DNA of 64,000 bases from JBFLVT01 sp036804525 (GTDB lineage Bacteria; Bacillota; Desulfotomaculia; Desulfotomaculales; JASEER01). Positions 17,483 to 25,961 of this stretch are shown here, one piece after another. Position numbers and translations under genes: made by a program. Below the pieces are notes generated by a model. The model was given only the letters and a program-made list of their open reading frames with translations. It was not told where the DNA came from and searched no databases. The stretch spans positions 1 to 64,000 of the forward strand of contig DAIRSE010000010.1 in the NCBI GenBank assembly GCA_036804525.1. The letters run 5' to 3'. Each line of letters starts with the position of its first letter. The stretch's first letter is position 1.

Positions 17483-18816
17483 GCCCTGCAACCGTAACGA
17501 TCATCGGAGCCGGGCTGGCCGGCTCGGAAGCGGCGTGGCAGGCGGCCAGGAGGGGGGTCCCCGTAAGGCTGTTCGAAATGCGCCCTTTTAAAACCACTCC
17601 CGCCCACCAGACCGGGGATTTTGCCGAACTGGTTTGTTCCAATTCCTTGCGGGCTGCGGCCGTTACCAACGCCGTGGGACTTTTAAAGGAAGAGATGCGC
17701 CGTCTTGGCTCTTTGATCATGCACGCGGCCGATAACTCGCGGGTCCCGGCGGGAGGAGCCCTGGCCGTCGACCGGGAACTCTTTTCGAAGACGGTCACCA
17801 GGACTCTTGAAGCCGAACCCCTGGTCGAGATCGTCCGCGAAGAGGTGCACAGGGTTCCGGCCCAGGGCCTGATCGTCATTGCCACCGGGCCCCTGACGGC
17901 AGGGGACCTGGCGGAAGACATCAAGCGGATTACGGGCGCTGAATGTTTCTACTTTTACGACGCGGTGGCGCCTATTGTTACCCTGGAGTCCCTGGACATG
18001 AACAAGGTTTTTTGCTCGTCCCGCTATGACAAGGGCGAGCCGGCGTACCTTAACTGTCCAATGACCGAAGAGGAGTACGACCGCTTTTATTGCGCTCTTG
18101 TGGGGGCGGAAAGGGTCCCGCTTAAGACTTTCGAGAAGGAAATCCATTTTGAGGGCTGCATGCCGATCGAGGTTCTGGCCGCGCGGGGACGAGAAACGTT
18201 GTTATTCGGGCCGCTGAAGCCGGTTGGGCTTGTCGACCCGCGCACGGGCAAACGGCCTTTTGCCGTTGTCCAGCTCCGGCAGGACAACGCTGCCGGCACT
18301 TTGTACAACCTGGTGGGCTTTCAGACCAACCTGAAGTGGGGAGAGCAGCAGAGGGTCTTCAGGCTGATCCCCGGCCTGGAGAACGCGGAGTTTGTCCGGT
18401 ACGGGGTCATGCACCGGAATACTTACATCAACGCCCCTTTGCTGCTGGAACCCAGCCTGGAGTGTAAGAAACGTCCCGGCCTCTTTTTCGCGGGGCAGAT
18501 ATCCGGGGTGGAGGGTTACGTGGAATCGGCGGCGGGCGGCCTCATCGCCGGCCTGAACGCGGCCAGGCTTGCCCGCGGTCTTGCCGCCGTTTCTTTCCCG
18601 GAGGTGACGGCGCACGGGGCCCTGGTGCGTTACATTGTGTCTGCCGACCCCCGCTACTTTCAGCCGATGAACGTCACCTTCGGTCTCTTTCCGCCCCTGG
18701 AAAAGCGCGTCAAAGACAAGAAAGCGCGATACCAGGCCTATGCGGGCCGGGCTTTACAGGTTTTAGAGTCCTGGATGAGGGAGTTAGGTGACTTTGCCGA
18801 TTTACGACCATGTTGA
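17479..18816 (+). CDS. trmFO: tRNA m5U54 methyltransferase, folate-dependent
   Basis: A 445-residue flavoprotein that makes 5-methyluridine at tRNA position 54 using methylenetetrahydrofolate. An FAD-binding motif IIGAGLAGSEAAW opens the protein, with the GidA-like C-terminal QISGVEGYVESAAGG. CSNSLRAA carries the conserved cysteine. The GTG at 17479 overlaps the topA stop (GTGA), indicating coupling, and gives normal length. It overlaps xerC by 29 nt at its end. Confidence 0.95.
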   Translation: MSPATVTIIGAGLAGSEAAWQAARRGVPVRLFEMRPFKTTPAHQTGDFAELVCSNSLRAAAVTNAVGLLKEEMRRLGSLIMHAADNSRVPAGGALAVDRELFSKTVTRTLEAEPLVEIVREEVHRVPAQGLIVIATGPLTAGDLAEDIKRITGAECFYFYDAVAPIVTLESLDMNKVFCSSRYDKGEPAYLNCPMTEEEYDRFYCALVGAERVPLKTFEKEIHFEGCMPIEVLAARGRETLLFGPLKPVGLVDPRTGKRPFAVVQLRQDNAAGTLYNLVGFQTNLKWGEQQRVFRLIPGLENAEFVRYGVMHRNTYINAPLLLEPSLECKKRPGLFFAGQISGVEGYVESAAGGLIAGLNAARLARGLAAVSFPEVTAHGALVRYIVSADPRYFQPMNVTFGLFPPLEKRVKDKKARYQAYAGRALQVLESWMRELGDFADLRPC

Positions 18817-19702
18817 CAGCTTTATGGCTTACTTGCGCGTGGAACGCGGCGCATCGCCGCGGACGCTGGAAGCTTACCAGAGCGACCTCTTTCAGGGTAT
18901 CAACTTTTTTGCCCGTGCGTTACAGAAGGCCGATACCACTGTGCAACCGGGAGACATTGATCACCTTTTGTTTCGCCAGTATTTAGCCCATCTGGGCAAA
19001 GCCGGGCTTGCCCGTTCGAGCATCGGCCGCAAGGTGGCTGCCTGGAGGTCTTTTTACAAATTTCTGGCCAGGGAGAACGTCGTACCGGCCAACCCCTTGG
19101 GCCGGGTTCATGGTCCCAAGCAAATGAAGAAACTCCCGCCAACCCTCTACCCCGACGAGGTCAAGGCGATTATCGAAGCCCCTGACCGTTCGCCTGTCGG
19201 GCTGAGGGACCGGGCCTTCCTGGAAACCCTTTATGCCAGTGGCGTTCGTGTTTCCGAGCTGGTCGGTCTTAACCTGGGAGACCTGGACCTTTCAGCCGGG
19301 TTTATTCGGATTATCGGTAAGGGAAACAAAGAAAGAATTGTCCCGCTCGGCTCCTACGCCGTCGATGCGTTGAAAAAATACCTGGATGCCGGGCGACCCT
19401 TGCTTTTGGAAGGCAGAAAGGACGAGACGGCCGTGTTTTTAAACTACCGGGGCAAGAGGCTCACGGCGCGGGGTGTACGCAAGATTTTGAACAAATACCT
19501 CGATCAGCTGGCGCGGGAGCGCAATGTCAGCCCGCATACCTTCAGGCACTGCTTCGCCACCCACCTGCTTAACGCCGGGGCGGATCTCCGCACGGTTCAG
19601 GAGCTTCTGGGCCACGCAAGGCTGTCTACCACCCAGATCTATACGCGTGTGACGGCCGACCGGTTGCAGGAAGTATACCGGAAAGCCCACCCGCGAAGCT
19701 GA
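18788..19702 (+). CDS. xerC: Tyrosine recombinase XerC (CodV position)
   Basis: A 304-residue tyrosine recombinase, probably the chromosome-dimer resolvase acting at dif. The N-terminal SAM-like core-binding domain (about 1-95) is followed by the catalytic domain. Arg in SGVRVSEL, the HTFRH box, HARLSTTQIYT with the nucleophilic Tyr, and the conserved Lys in GKGNKER are present. The GTG start has GAGGGAG upstream and lies inside the end of trmFO. The trmFO-xerC-hslV-hslU-codY order matches the B. subtilis codV operon. Confidence 0.95.
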   Translation: MTLPIYDHVDSFMAYLRVERGASPRTLEAYQSDLFQGINFFARALQKADTTVQPGDIDHLLFRQYLAHLGKAGLARSSIGRKVAAWRSFYKFLARENVVPANPLGRVHGPKQMKKLPPTLYPDEVKAIIEAPDRSPVGLRDRAFLETLYASGVRVSELVGLNLGDLDLSAGFIRIIGKGNKERIVPLGSYAVDALKKYLDAGRPLLLEGRKDETAVFLNYRGKRLTARGVRKILNKYLDQLARERNVSPHTFRHCFATHLLNAGADLRTVQELLGHARLSTTQIYTRVTADRLQEVYRKAHPRS

Positions 19703-19743
19703 AGGAGTGAGCGGGAAGTGCTTAAAGCTAAGGAGGAAGTCGC

Positions 19744-20277
19744 TTGGAGTTTCACGGAACAACCATCGTGGCCGTACGCAGGGACGGAAAAACAGTTCTG
19801 GCGGGTGACGGCCAGGTAAGCTTTGCCCAAAACGTAGTGATTAAGGCCAAAGCCAGAAAGATCAGGCGCCTGTATAAGGACAGGGTCCTGGCCGGCTTCG
19901 CCGGCGGGGTGGCCGACGCCTTCGCCCTCTTTGAACGTTTTGAGGCGAAGCTCGAGGAGTTTCACGGGAACCTGCCCCGGGCGGCGGTGCAGCTGGCCAA
20001 GGAATGGCGGACGGACAAGGCGCTCCGTAAGCTGGAGGCGATGCTGATCGTGGCCGACCAGGCGAACATCCTGCTGATTTCCGGCGGCGGCGAAGTCATC
20101 GAGCCTGACGACGGAGTCCTGGCTGTCGGTTCTGGCGGGCCCTTCGCCCTGGCGGCGGCCCGCGCCCTGATACGGAACACCGACCTCCCGGCTGCCGAGA
20201 TCGCCCGCCGGGCTCTGGAAATTGCTGCCGAAATATGCGTTTACACCAACGAATCGATCACCGTGGAGGAGTTGTAA
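19744..20277 (+). CDS. hslV: ATP-dependent protease peptidase subunit HslV
   Basis: A 177-residue proteasome-like peptidase that forms the HslUV protease with the next gene. Mature HslV begins with Thr-Thr-Ile-Val; here the TTG start, with AGGAGG upstream, adds MEFHG before that Thr pair. A five-residue propeptide would therefore have to be removed to expose Thr6. Conserved GDGQVSF and VGSGGPFALAAARA follow. B. subtilis ClpQ also carries a short extension, but with a Ser at position 2 that is absent here. Confidence 0.96.
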   Translation: MEFHGTTIVAVRRDGKTVLAGDGQVSFAQNVVIKAKARKIRRLYKDRVLAGFAGGVADAFALFERFEAKLEEFHGNLPRAAVQLAKEWRTDKALRKLEAMLIVADQANILLISGGGEVIEPDDGVLAVGSGGPFALAAARALIRNTDLPAAEIARRALEIAAEICVYTNESITVEEL

Positions 20278-20291
20278 GGAGGAAGGCAGCC

Positions 20292-21692
20292 TTGGAGTTC
20301 AATCTCACGCCTCGCCAGATTGTGGCTGAACTCGACCGTTACATTGTGGGCCAAAGTCAGGCTAAAAGAGCCGTCGCCATCGCGCTGCGCAACAGGTACC
20401 GCCGGGCGCGGTTGGGAGAAGACCTCCGCGACGAGGTCATGCCCAAGAACATCCTGATGATCGGACCGACGGGCGTGGGCAAAACGGAAATCGCACGGCG
20501 GCTGGCCAAGCTGGTGAATGCCCCGTTTGTAAAGGTCGAGGCCACCAAGTTTACCGAAGTTGGGTACGTGGGCCGCGATGTTGAAGGGATGGTCCGCGAC
20601 CTCGTGGAGACCTCCGTGCGCATGGTCCGGGAAGAGAAGCTCAAGGAAGTGGAGGAGCGGGCCCGCCGGATGGCCGACGAGCGAATTATCGAGTATATGG
20701 CGCCGGCTCCCCAGACGCAAAGCTACGCCAGCAACCCCCTTGAACTGCTCTTCGGAGGGGGGCGGCAGCAGCAAGCCGACCAGGCCGCGCGCGACCAGCA
20801 GCTCAGGCGTCTGGAGTTTGAGCGGGAAACGCTCCGGCAAAAACTCACCCGTGGCGAACTGGAGCGGGAATACATTGAAATAGAGGTTGAGGAAGCTAGC
20901 CCTTCGGTGCTTGAAGTGTTTTCGGGCCAGGGCGTGGAGGAGATGGGGATTAATCTCCAGGACGTCTTGGGCAATATTTTCCCGAAGCGCAGGAAGCGCC
21001 GGAAGGTAACGGTGGCGGAGGCGAGAAAGATCTTAACGCAGCAGGAGGCCCAGAAGCTGATCGACCCTGACGAGGTGAACACCCTCGCCGTGCGCAGGGC
21101 CGAGGAAAACGGCATCATTTTTTTGGACGAGATCGACAAAATTGCCGGCTACGAGAGCGGCCGGGGGCCCGACGTGTCCCGCGGCGGGGTGCAGCGCGAC
21201 ATCCTGCCGATCGTTGAAGGCTCGACGGTTAACACTAAGTATGGCCCCGTACGGACCGACCATATACTGTTTATTGCTGCCGGGGCTTTCCACACGGCGA
21301 AACCGTCGGACCTTATCCCCGAACTGCAGGGCCGTTTCCCGATTCGTGTCGAACTGCAGGCCCTGGGGCAGGACGAATTTCTGCAAATTCTGACCGAACC
21401 GCAAAACGCTCTGATCAGACAATATCAGGCGTTATTAGCCACTGAGGGCGTTAGGATAGAGTTTTCGAATGATTCTCTTGTCGAGATAGCGAACATCGCA
21501 TATACTGTTAATGAACAAACCGAGAATATTGGCGCCAGGCGCCTTCATACCGTCCTGGAGAAACTTTTGGAAGACATTTCTTTCGAGGCTCCCGAACTCG
21601 GGGAGAAAGAAATCGTTATCGATGAAAACTACGTGCGAAGCAAGCTCGGGGATATCATTAAACAGGAAGACTTGAGCAGGTACATACTCTAG
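20292..21692 (+). CDS. hslU: HslU ATPase, unfoldase subunit
   Basis: A 466-residue AAA+ ATPase that unfolds substrates for HslV. Walker A GPTGVGKTEIARRLAK (about 58-73), Walker B FLDEIDKI, an I-domain insertion (about 110-240) and the sensor-2/C-terminal tail ending DLSRYIL are visible; HslU tails insert between HslV subunits. The TTG at 20292 has AGGAGG about 9 nt upstream and gives the usual length. It lies 14 nt after hslV. Confidence 0.97.
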   Translation: MEFNLTPRQIVAELDRYIVGQSQAKRAVAIALRNRYRRARLGEDLRDEVMPKNILMIGPTGVGKTEIARRLAKLVNAPFVKVEATKFTEVGYVGRDVEGMVRDLVETSVRMVREEKLKEVEERARRMADERIIEYMAPAPQTQSYASNPLELLFGGGRQQQADQAARDQQLRRLEFERETLRQKLTRGELEREYIEIEVEEASPSVLEVFSGQGVEEMGINLQDVLGNIFPKRRKRRKVTVAEARKILTQQEAQKLIDPDEVNTLAVRRAEENGIIFLDEIDKIAGYESGRGPDVSRGGVQRDILPIVEGSTVNTKYGPVRTDHILFIAAGAFHTAKPSDLIPELQGRFPIRVELQALGQDEFLQILTEPQNALIRQYQALLATEGVRIEFSNDSLVEIANIAYTVNEQTENIGARRLHTVLEKLLEDISFEAPELGEKEIVIDENYVRSKLGDIIKQEDLSRYIL

Positions 21693-21718
21693 CAGAGGTC
21701 AGAGACCGGAGGTCAGAG
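21693..21718. repeat. GAGGTCAGAG word array directly after the hslU stop
   Basis: Starting right after the hslU stop, the words CAGAGGTCAGAG, ACCGGAGGTCAGAG and, at 21764-21773, GAGGTCAGAG recur. Between them lies a perfect dyad GAAATTC-N5-GAATTTC (21731-21749). Confidence 0.6.
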
Positions 21719-21771
21719 ATTATACGTGAGGAAATTCCTTCTGAATTTCTCTGATTTTAGTAAGAGGTCAG

Positions 21772-21812
21772 AGGCCGGATCTCGAGAAAACCTCGTGGTC
21801 CGGCCTTGTTTT
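21772..21812 (+). terminator. Rho-independent terminator between hslU and codY
   Basis: AGGCCGGA (21772-21779) pairs with TCCGGCCT (21799-21806), with an inner CGAG/CTCG stem, followed by TGTTTTA. It separates codY from the hslU operon, so codY probably has its own or read-through transcription. Confidence 0.7.
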
Positions 21813-21858
21813 AGACGGCGGAGTTCAGTGACGGCCTTCCAGGAAGAGAGGGATAAGC

Positions 21859-22641
21859 TTGGGAACCCTTCTGGATAAGTCCCGGCAGATCAACAGGCTG
21901 TTGCAAAAGTCGGCGGGTTACCCCGTAAACTTTGGCGAGGTAGCGCAGATTCTCAGCAAAAACCTTAATTCTAATGTTTATCTCCTTGACGAGTCAGGAA
22001 AGATTCTCGGGTCCGATTTTATGCCTGGTTTTGAGTGCGAAATGGTTTCAAGGATCGTCAAAGAAGCCAATTTCCCGCAGGAATACAACGACTGGCTGCT
22101 GCAAATCGGCAATACGTACGCGAATTTCTGCCAGACCGGCAATTCTTGCGTATTTGCAAGCGGAAAAAACTGTCACTACAGCGGCAAAGTAACAACGGTA
22201 GTTCCCATCGTTGGCGCCGGAAAGAGGCTCGGGACCCTGGTGGCGGCCAAGTTCAACCAGGAATTTACCGAGGAGGACCTTGTACTTGCAGAGTTGGGTG
22301 CTACCGTTGTGGGCATGGAGATCTTGCGGGAACGTGTAGACAAAATGGAAGAAGACGCCCGCCGCCGCGCCGCTGTGCAGGTGGCCCTGGGGACACTGTC
22401 CTATTCTGAACTGGACGCTGTCCGGCACATTTTTGAACAGCTCGACGGTGAGGAAGGCCTTCTTGTTGCCTCCAAGATTGCCGACCGTGTGGGCATTACA
22501 CGCTCGGTGATCGTCAATGCCTTGCGCAAGTTTGAGAGCGCCGGCGTCATTGAGTCCAAGTCTCTGGGCATGAAGGGCACTTACATTCGCGTCCTCAACG
22601 ACCGGCTGCTTGAGGAACTGCGAAAGCTAAAACACAACTAA
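21859..22641 (+). CDS. codY: GTP-sensing global repressor CodY
   Basis: A 260-residue CodY, the DNA-binding nutrient sensor of low-GC Gram-positives that responds to branched-chain amino acids and GTP. It has an N-terminal GAF-type ligand domain (about 1-155) and a C-terminal winged helix (ASKIADRVGITRSVIVNAL, about 205-223). The TTG start has GAGAGGGA upstream. Length is normal. A terminator separates it from hslU. The GAAATTC-N5-GAATTTC dyad upstream is not a clear CodY box. Confidence 0.97.
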   Translation: MGTLLDKSRQINRLLQKSAGYPVNFGEVAQILSKNLNSNVYLLDESGKILGSDFMPGFECEMVSRIVKEANFPQEYNDWLLQIGNTYANFCQTGNSCVFASGKNCHYSGKVTTVVPIVGAGKRLGTLVAAKFNQEFTEEDLVLAELGATVVGMEILRERVDKMEEDARRRAAVQVALGTLSYSELDAVRHIFEQLDGEEGLLVASKIADRVGITRSVIVNALRKFESAGVIESKSLGMKGTYIRVLNDRLLEELRKLKHN

Positions 22642-22663
22642 AGTTTTGATTTTTGCGGAAAAC

Positions 22664-22693
22664 TTGCGGTGCGTTGGATGTTTGTGTTAAAAT
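22664..22693 (+). promoter_or_regulatory. Candidate rpsB promoter
   Basis: TTGCGG (22664-22669) and TAAAAT (22688-22693) are spaced by 18 nt. They lie in the 166-nt gap between codY and rpsB. Confidence 0.5.
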
Positions 22694-22699
22694 GATCAG

Positions 22700-22770
22700 C
22701 GGTGTAACAGCACACACGCTGCCGGACCCTGTGCGGGGTGCCCTTACGGGTCTGTCCAGGGGGTGAAGAC
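22700..22770 (+). promoter_or_regulatory. Possible structured leader of rpsB
   Basis: The leader between the putative promoter and rpsB is GC-rich and can fold: GACCC (22725-22729) pairs with GGGTC (22748-22752), with inner G/C pairing. Many rpsB transcripts carry S2-binding autoregulatory leaders; that this is one is inference. Confidence 0.3.
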
Positions 22771-22807
22771 AGCGGAGGAACAAAACCACGCGGAAGGAGG
22801 TGTAAAG

Positions 22808-23518
22808 ATGGCGATAGTCTCTATGAAGCAGCTGCTCGAAGCGGGGGTACATTTCGGCCACCAGACCCGGCGGTGGAACCCGAAGATGGCCCCTTATATT
22901 TTTACGGACCGCAACGGTATCTACATCATCGACTTGCAGAAGACCGTTAAGAAGATCGAGGAAGCGTATAACTTTATTAAAAGCCTGGCAATGGAAGGCA
23001 AGACCATCCTGTTTGTCGGAACCAAAAAGCAGGCCCAGGAGTCGGTCCGCGAAGAAGCCCAGCGTTGCGGCATGTTTTACGTTAACCAGCGTTGGCTGGG
23101 CGGAATGCTCACGAACTTCCAGACCATCAAGCGGCGCATTGACCGCCTGAAGGAACTCGCAAGGATGGAAGAGAGCGGCAAGTTCGCGCTGTTTTCCAAG
23201 AAGGAAGCCGCCGAGCTTATGCAAGAGAAGGCGAGGCTGGAAAAGTACTTGGGCGGCATCAAGAACATGACCTCGCTGCCTGCGGCGCTTTTCATCATCG
23301 ACCCTCGTAAAGAGCGCATCGCTGTGGCCGAGGCACGCAAACTCGGTATTCCGATCGTGGCCATCGTGGATACGAACTGCGACCCAGACGAGATCGATTA
23401 TGTCATCCCCGGCAACGATGACGCGATCAGGGCGGTAAGGCTTCTGACCGCCAAGATGGCTGATGCTGTTTTAGAAGGCAGACAGGGCGAACAACTGGCC
23501 GTCGAGGAAGCACAGTAG
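22808..23518 (+). CDS. rpsB: 30S ribosomal protein S2
   Basis: A 236-residue ribosomal protein S2, needed for S1 binding and 30S function. It has the typical LLEAGVHFGHQTRRWNPKM start, FVGTKKQAQESV, RWLGGMLTNFQT and PIVAIVDTNCDPD blocks. The ATG at 22808 follows AAGGAGGTG. Unusually, a strong terminator and 270 nt of DNA separate it from tsf. Confidence 0.98.
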   Translation: MAIVSMKQLLEAGVHFGHQTRRWNPKMAPYIFTDRNGIYIIDLQKTVKKIEEAYNFIKSLAMEGKTILFVGTKKQAQESVREEAQRCGMFYVNQRWLGGMLTNFQTIKRRIDRLKELARMEESGKFALFSKKEAAELMQEKARLEKYLGGIKNMTSLPAALFIIDPRKERIAVAEARKLGIPIVAIVDTNCDPDEIDYVIPGNDDAIRAVRLLTAKMADAVLEGRQGEQLAVEEAQ

Positions 23519-23544
23519 GGGCTTGATAAAAGCCCCTACTTTTT
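23515..23544 (+). terminator. Strong terminator after rpsB
   Basis: A perfect 10-bp stem GTAGGGGCTT/AAGCCCCTAC with a 5-nt loop is followed by TTTTTG. The stem begins inside the rpsB stop codon. Confidence 0.9.
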
Positions 23545-23563
23545 GTTCAGACCGTTGCAATTT

Positions 23564-23609
23564 GGCTGTAAGCATTAAGCATTAGGCTCAGCCTATATTC
23601 TACAGCTTA
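23564..23609. repeat. Degenerate TAAGCATTAAGCATT word array with dyad
   Basis: Repeated AAGCATT words are followed by an AGGCTCAGCCT palindrome. The outer GCTGTA (23565-23570) and TACAGC (23601-23606) are inverted. It belongs to the same word class as 2851-2959. Confidence 0.55.
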
Positions 23610-23709
23610 GTCGGAACGGCCTCTGTGTAGTGCTGAAGCATTAGATGGCATATAGTGTTTGCTTTTATGAACCCGATCATGTTTTTAACAGGCCCTTTAT
23701 TTTCAGTGG

Positions 23710-23737
23710 GTTACAGGGCATAAATTTAGGTTATAAT
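23710..23737 (+). promoter_or_regulatory. Candidate tsf promoter
   Basis: A perfect TATAAT (23732-23737) has GTTACA (23710-23715) 16 nt upstream. It would let tsf be transcribed after the rpsB terminator. Confidence 0.5.
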
Positions 23738-23788
23738 GAAAGCTAGGAGATTTTACGGAAAAATATGGATAAATAGGAGGCTTTGTCG

Positions 23789-24406
23789 GTGGAAGTATCC
23801 GCAAAAACTGTTAAGGAACTACGGGAGAGAACAGGCGCAGGAATGATGGACTGCAAGAAGGCCCTGGTTGAGACCGGCGGCGACATTGAGAAAGCCATTG
23901 ACTACCTACGTGAGAAAGGTCTTGCTGCGGCGGCGAAGAAGGCCGGCCGCGTGGCCGCCCAGGGCCTGGTAGAAAGCTATATTCACGGGGGAGGCCGCAT
24001 CGGCGTACTGATTGAGGTAAACTGCGAGACCGATTTCGTGGCCAAGACAGAGCAGTTTAAGACGCTGGCCCGGGACCTGGCGATGCAGGTGGCGGCGGCC
24101 AAGCCCGAATATGTGTCGCGGGAGCAAGTGCCGCCTGAGGTTATCGAACACGAAAAGTCGATTCTCCGTGCACAAGCCCTGAACGAGGGCAAGCCCGAGA
24201 AGATCGTCGACAAGATGGTCGAAGGGCGTCTGGAGAAGTTTTATAAAGAAACCTGCCTCCTTGAACAGCCTTTTATTAAGAACCCGGATGTTATTGTCGG
24301 GGACGTGATCAAGGAAGTTATCGCCACCCTGGGCGAAAACATCGTGGTCAACAGATTTGCGCGTTTTGAAATCGGCGAGGGTGCCGTTAAAGAAAAGGAG
24401 TCGTAG
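23789..24406 (+). CDS. tsf: Elongation factor Ts
   Basis: A 205-residue EF-Ts, the nucleotide exchange factor for EF-Tu. An N-terminal UBA-like domain carries RTGAGMMDCKKAL; the core has GVLIEVNCETDFVAKT and a C-terminal coiled region. It is the short form common in Gram-positive thermophiles. The GTG at 23789 sits 8 nt after AGGAGG; the TTG two codons earlier is too close to it. The stop codon lies inside a TCGTAG word repeat. Confidence 0.97.
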   Translation: MEVSAKTVKELRERTGAGMMDCKKALVETGGDIEKAIDYLREKGLAAAAKKAGRVAAQGLVESYIHGGGRIGVLIEVNCETDFVAKTEQFKTLARDLAMQVAAAKPEYVSREQVPPEVIEHEKSILRAQALNEGKPEKIVDKMVEGRLEKFYKETCLLEQPFIKNPDVIVGDVIKEVIATLGENIVVNRFARFEIGEGAVKEKES

Positions 24407-24420
24407 TCGTAGGCCGTAGG
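24401..24420. repeat. TCGTAG word repeat spanning the tsf stop codon
   Basis: TCGTAG-TCGTAG-GCCGTAGG begins in the last sense codon and the stop of tsf and continues downstream. It resembles the array after moaA (37401-37425). Confidence 0.55.
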
Positions 24421-24424
24421 ACTC

Positions 24425-24532
24425 CCCAGCACTCAACTAAGGAGAACCAAGGTGGAGATGGGTCTAACCTTCGGCGTTTCGAAGAGTAACAGTTAGCTCT
24501 AGATGTAGTGGATCTTCGAGTTGAGTGCTGGG
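24425..24532. mobile_element. MITE-like element, copy A
   Basis: A 108-bp segment is bounded by perfect 14-bp inverted repeats CCCAGCACTCAACT (24425-24438) and AGTTGAGTGCTGGG (24519-24532). Its reverse complement aligns across its length with the segment at 47713-47813 (shared words such as CGAAGA, AGCTAAC, GAAGGTTA and the terminal repeat). It is non-coding and lies between tsf and pyrH. Confidence 0.65.
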
Positions 24533-24681
24533 CCGTTCGGGAATTCTGTTTAATAAACGGACCTCGATACTGACAGGATCGCGCCGGCTTGTAAACCCGC
24601 CAACAGTTCTGGCGCAAATGGGCTGGGAAGGACTTGCGGCCTGCTGAAGAGAAAATATTGGAGACGAAACGGAGGCCCAGC

Positions 24682-25407
24682 ATGATTGCACCCAGATACC
24701 GTCGTGTAATCTTAAAGTTGAGTGGCGAGGCGCTTGCCGGGTCCCAGGGATACGGTATAGATCCGGAAGTTGCCAACTTCATCGCATCCGAGATTAAGGA
24801 TGTCGTTCAGCAGCTGCGGGTGGAGATGGCCATTGTGGTCGGCGGCGGCAACATCTGGCGGGGGGTGGCCGGCAGCGCCAAAGGCATGGACCGGGCTACG
24901 GCCGACTATATGGGGATGCTGGCTACCGTGATTAACTCACTGGCCCTGCAGGATGCTCTCGAGAAGGTCGGCGTCGACACCAGGGTCCAGGTGGCCATCG
25001 AGATGAGAGCCATTGCCGAGCCTTACATCCGCAGGCGGGCGATCCGGCACCTGGAGAAAGGGCGCGTCGTAATCTTTGCGGCGGGGACCGGAAACCCCTA
25101 TTTTTCGACCGATACGACCGCTGCCTTGCGGGCGGCCGAGATAGAGGCGGAGGCCATTCTGATGGCTAAAAAGGTGGACGGCGTCTACGATGCCGATCCG
25201 GTTACAAATCCCGGGGCCAAGAGGTTTTCACGCCTGGCCTATATCGAGATGCTCAACCTCGGCCTGAAGGTGATGGACGCCACGGCCGCTTCGCTGTGCA
25301 TGGAAAATAAGATCCCGCTCATTGTTTTCAGTATCGCCGGCGCCGGAAACATTAAGCGGGCCATCCTGGGAATGGAAATAGGTACGTTTATAGGGAGTGA
25401 GAAATAA
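24682..25407 (+). CDS. pyrH: UMP kinase
   Basis: A 241-residue amino-acid-kinase-fold UMP kinase that makes UDP for pyrimidine nucleotides. LKLSGEALAG near the start, the GGGNIWRG loop, DRATADYMGMLAT and GTGNPYFSTDTTAALRA blocks are diagnostic. The ATG at 24682 follows GGAGG. It overlaps frr by one base (TAATG), the common pyrH-frr pairing. Confidence 0.97.
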   Translation: MIAPRYRRVILKLSGEALAGSQGYGIDPEVANFIASEIKDVVQQLRVEMAIVVGGGNIWRGVAGSAKGMDRATADYMGMLATVINSLALQDALEKVGVDTRVQVAIEMRAIAEPYIRRRAIRHLEKGRVVIFAAGTGNPYFSTDTTAALRAAEIEAEAILMAKKVDGVYDADPVTNPGAKRFSRLAYIEMLNLGLKVMDATAASLCMENKIPLIVFSIAGAGNIKRAILGMEIGTFIGSEK

Positions 25408-25961
25408 TGCGGGAACTTATTCAGGCTACCGAAGGTAATATGCAGAAGACGGTAGAAATTCTGAAGAAGGATTTTGCTTCGCTGCGCGCGGGCCGGGCCA
25501 CGCCTGCCCTGCTCGATAAGATCACCGTAGACTACTACGGGACGCCCACTCCGATAAACCAGCTTGCCTCTGTTTCCGTTCCTGAACCGCGCCTGCTGGT
25601 CATTCAGCCCTGGGACAAGTCGGCCATCGGCGCCATTGAGCGCGCCATCTTAAAGTCCGACCTTGGAATCACCCCGGCCAATGACGGCAACGTTATCCGC
25701 CTGACTGTTCCGCAGCTGACCCAGGAGCGCAGGCAGGAGCTGGTCAAGGTCATCAAGAAGCGTGCCGAGGAGGGGCGTGTCGCCATTCGGAACCTCAGGC
25801 GGGATGTCCTGGAACAGCTCAAAGCTAAACAGAAGAACGGAGAGATATCGGAGGACGATCTGAAGCGCAGCCAGGATGAAGTCCAGAAACTAACCGACAA
25901 GTATATCAAAGAAGTGGATTCCTTGTTAGCCGCCAAGGAAAAGGAGATTATGGAAGTATAG
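25407..25961 (+). CDS. frr: Ribosome recycling factor
   Basis: A 184-residue recycling factor that, with EF-G, splits post-termination ribosomes. SLRAGRATPALLDKI and QPWDKSAIGAIERAI are family blocks; the remainder is the long three-helix bundle. It starts in the pyrH stop and is followed with no gap by a small PASTA-like gene. Confidence 0.97.
   Translation: MRELIQATEGNMQKTVEILKKDFASLRAGRATPALLDKITVDYYGTPTPINQLASVSVPEPRLLVIQPWDKSAIGAIERAILKSDLGITPANDGNVIRLTVPQLTQERRQELVKVIKKRAEEGRVAIRNLRRDVLEQLKAKQKNGEISEDDLKRSQDEVQKLTDKYIKEVDSLLAAKEKEIMEV

Noticed and set aside
21731..21749. GAAATTC-N5-GAATTTC dyad considered as a CodY box upstream of codY
   Set aside because: Length and core do not match the 15-nt CodY consensus; kept only as a note.
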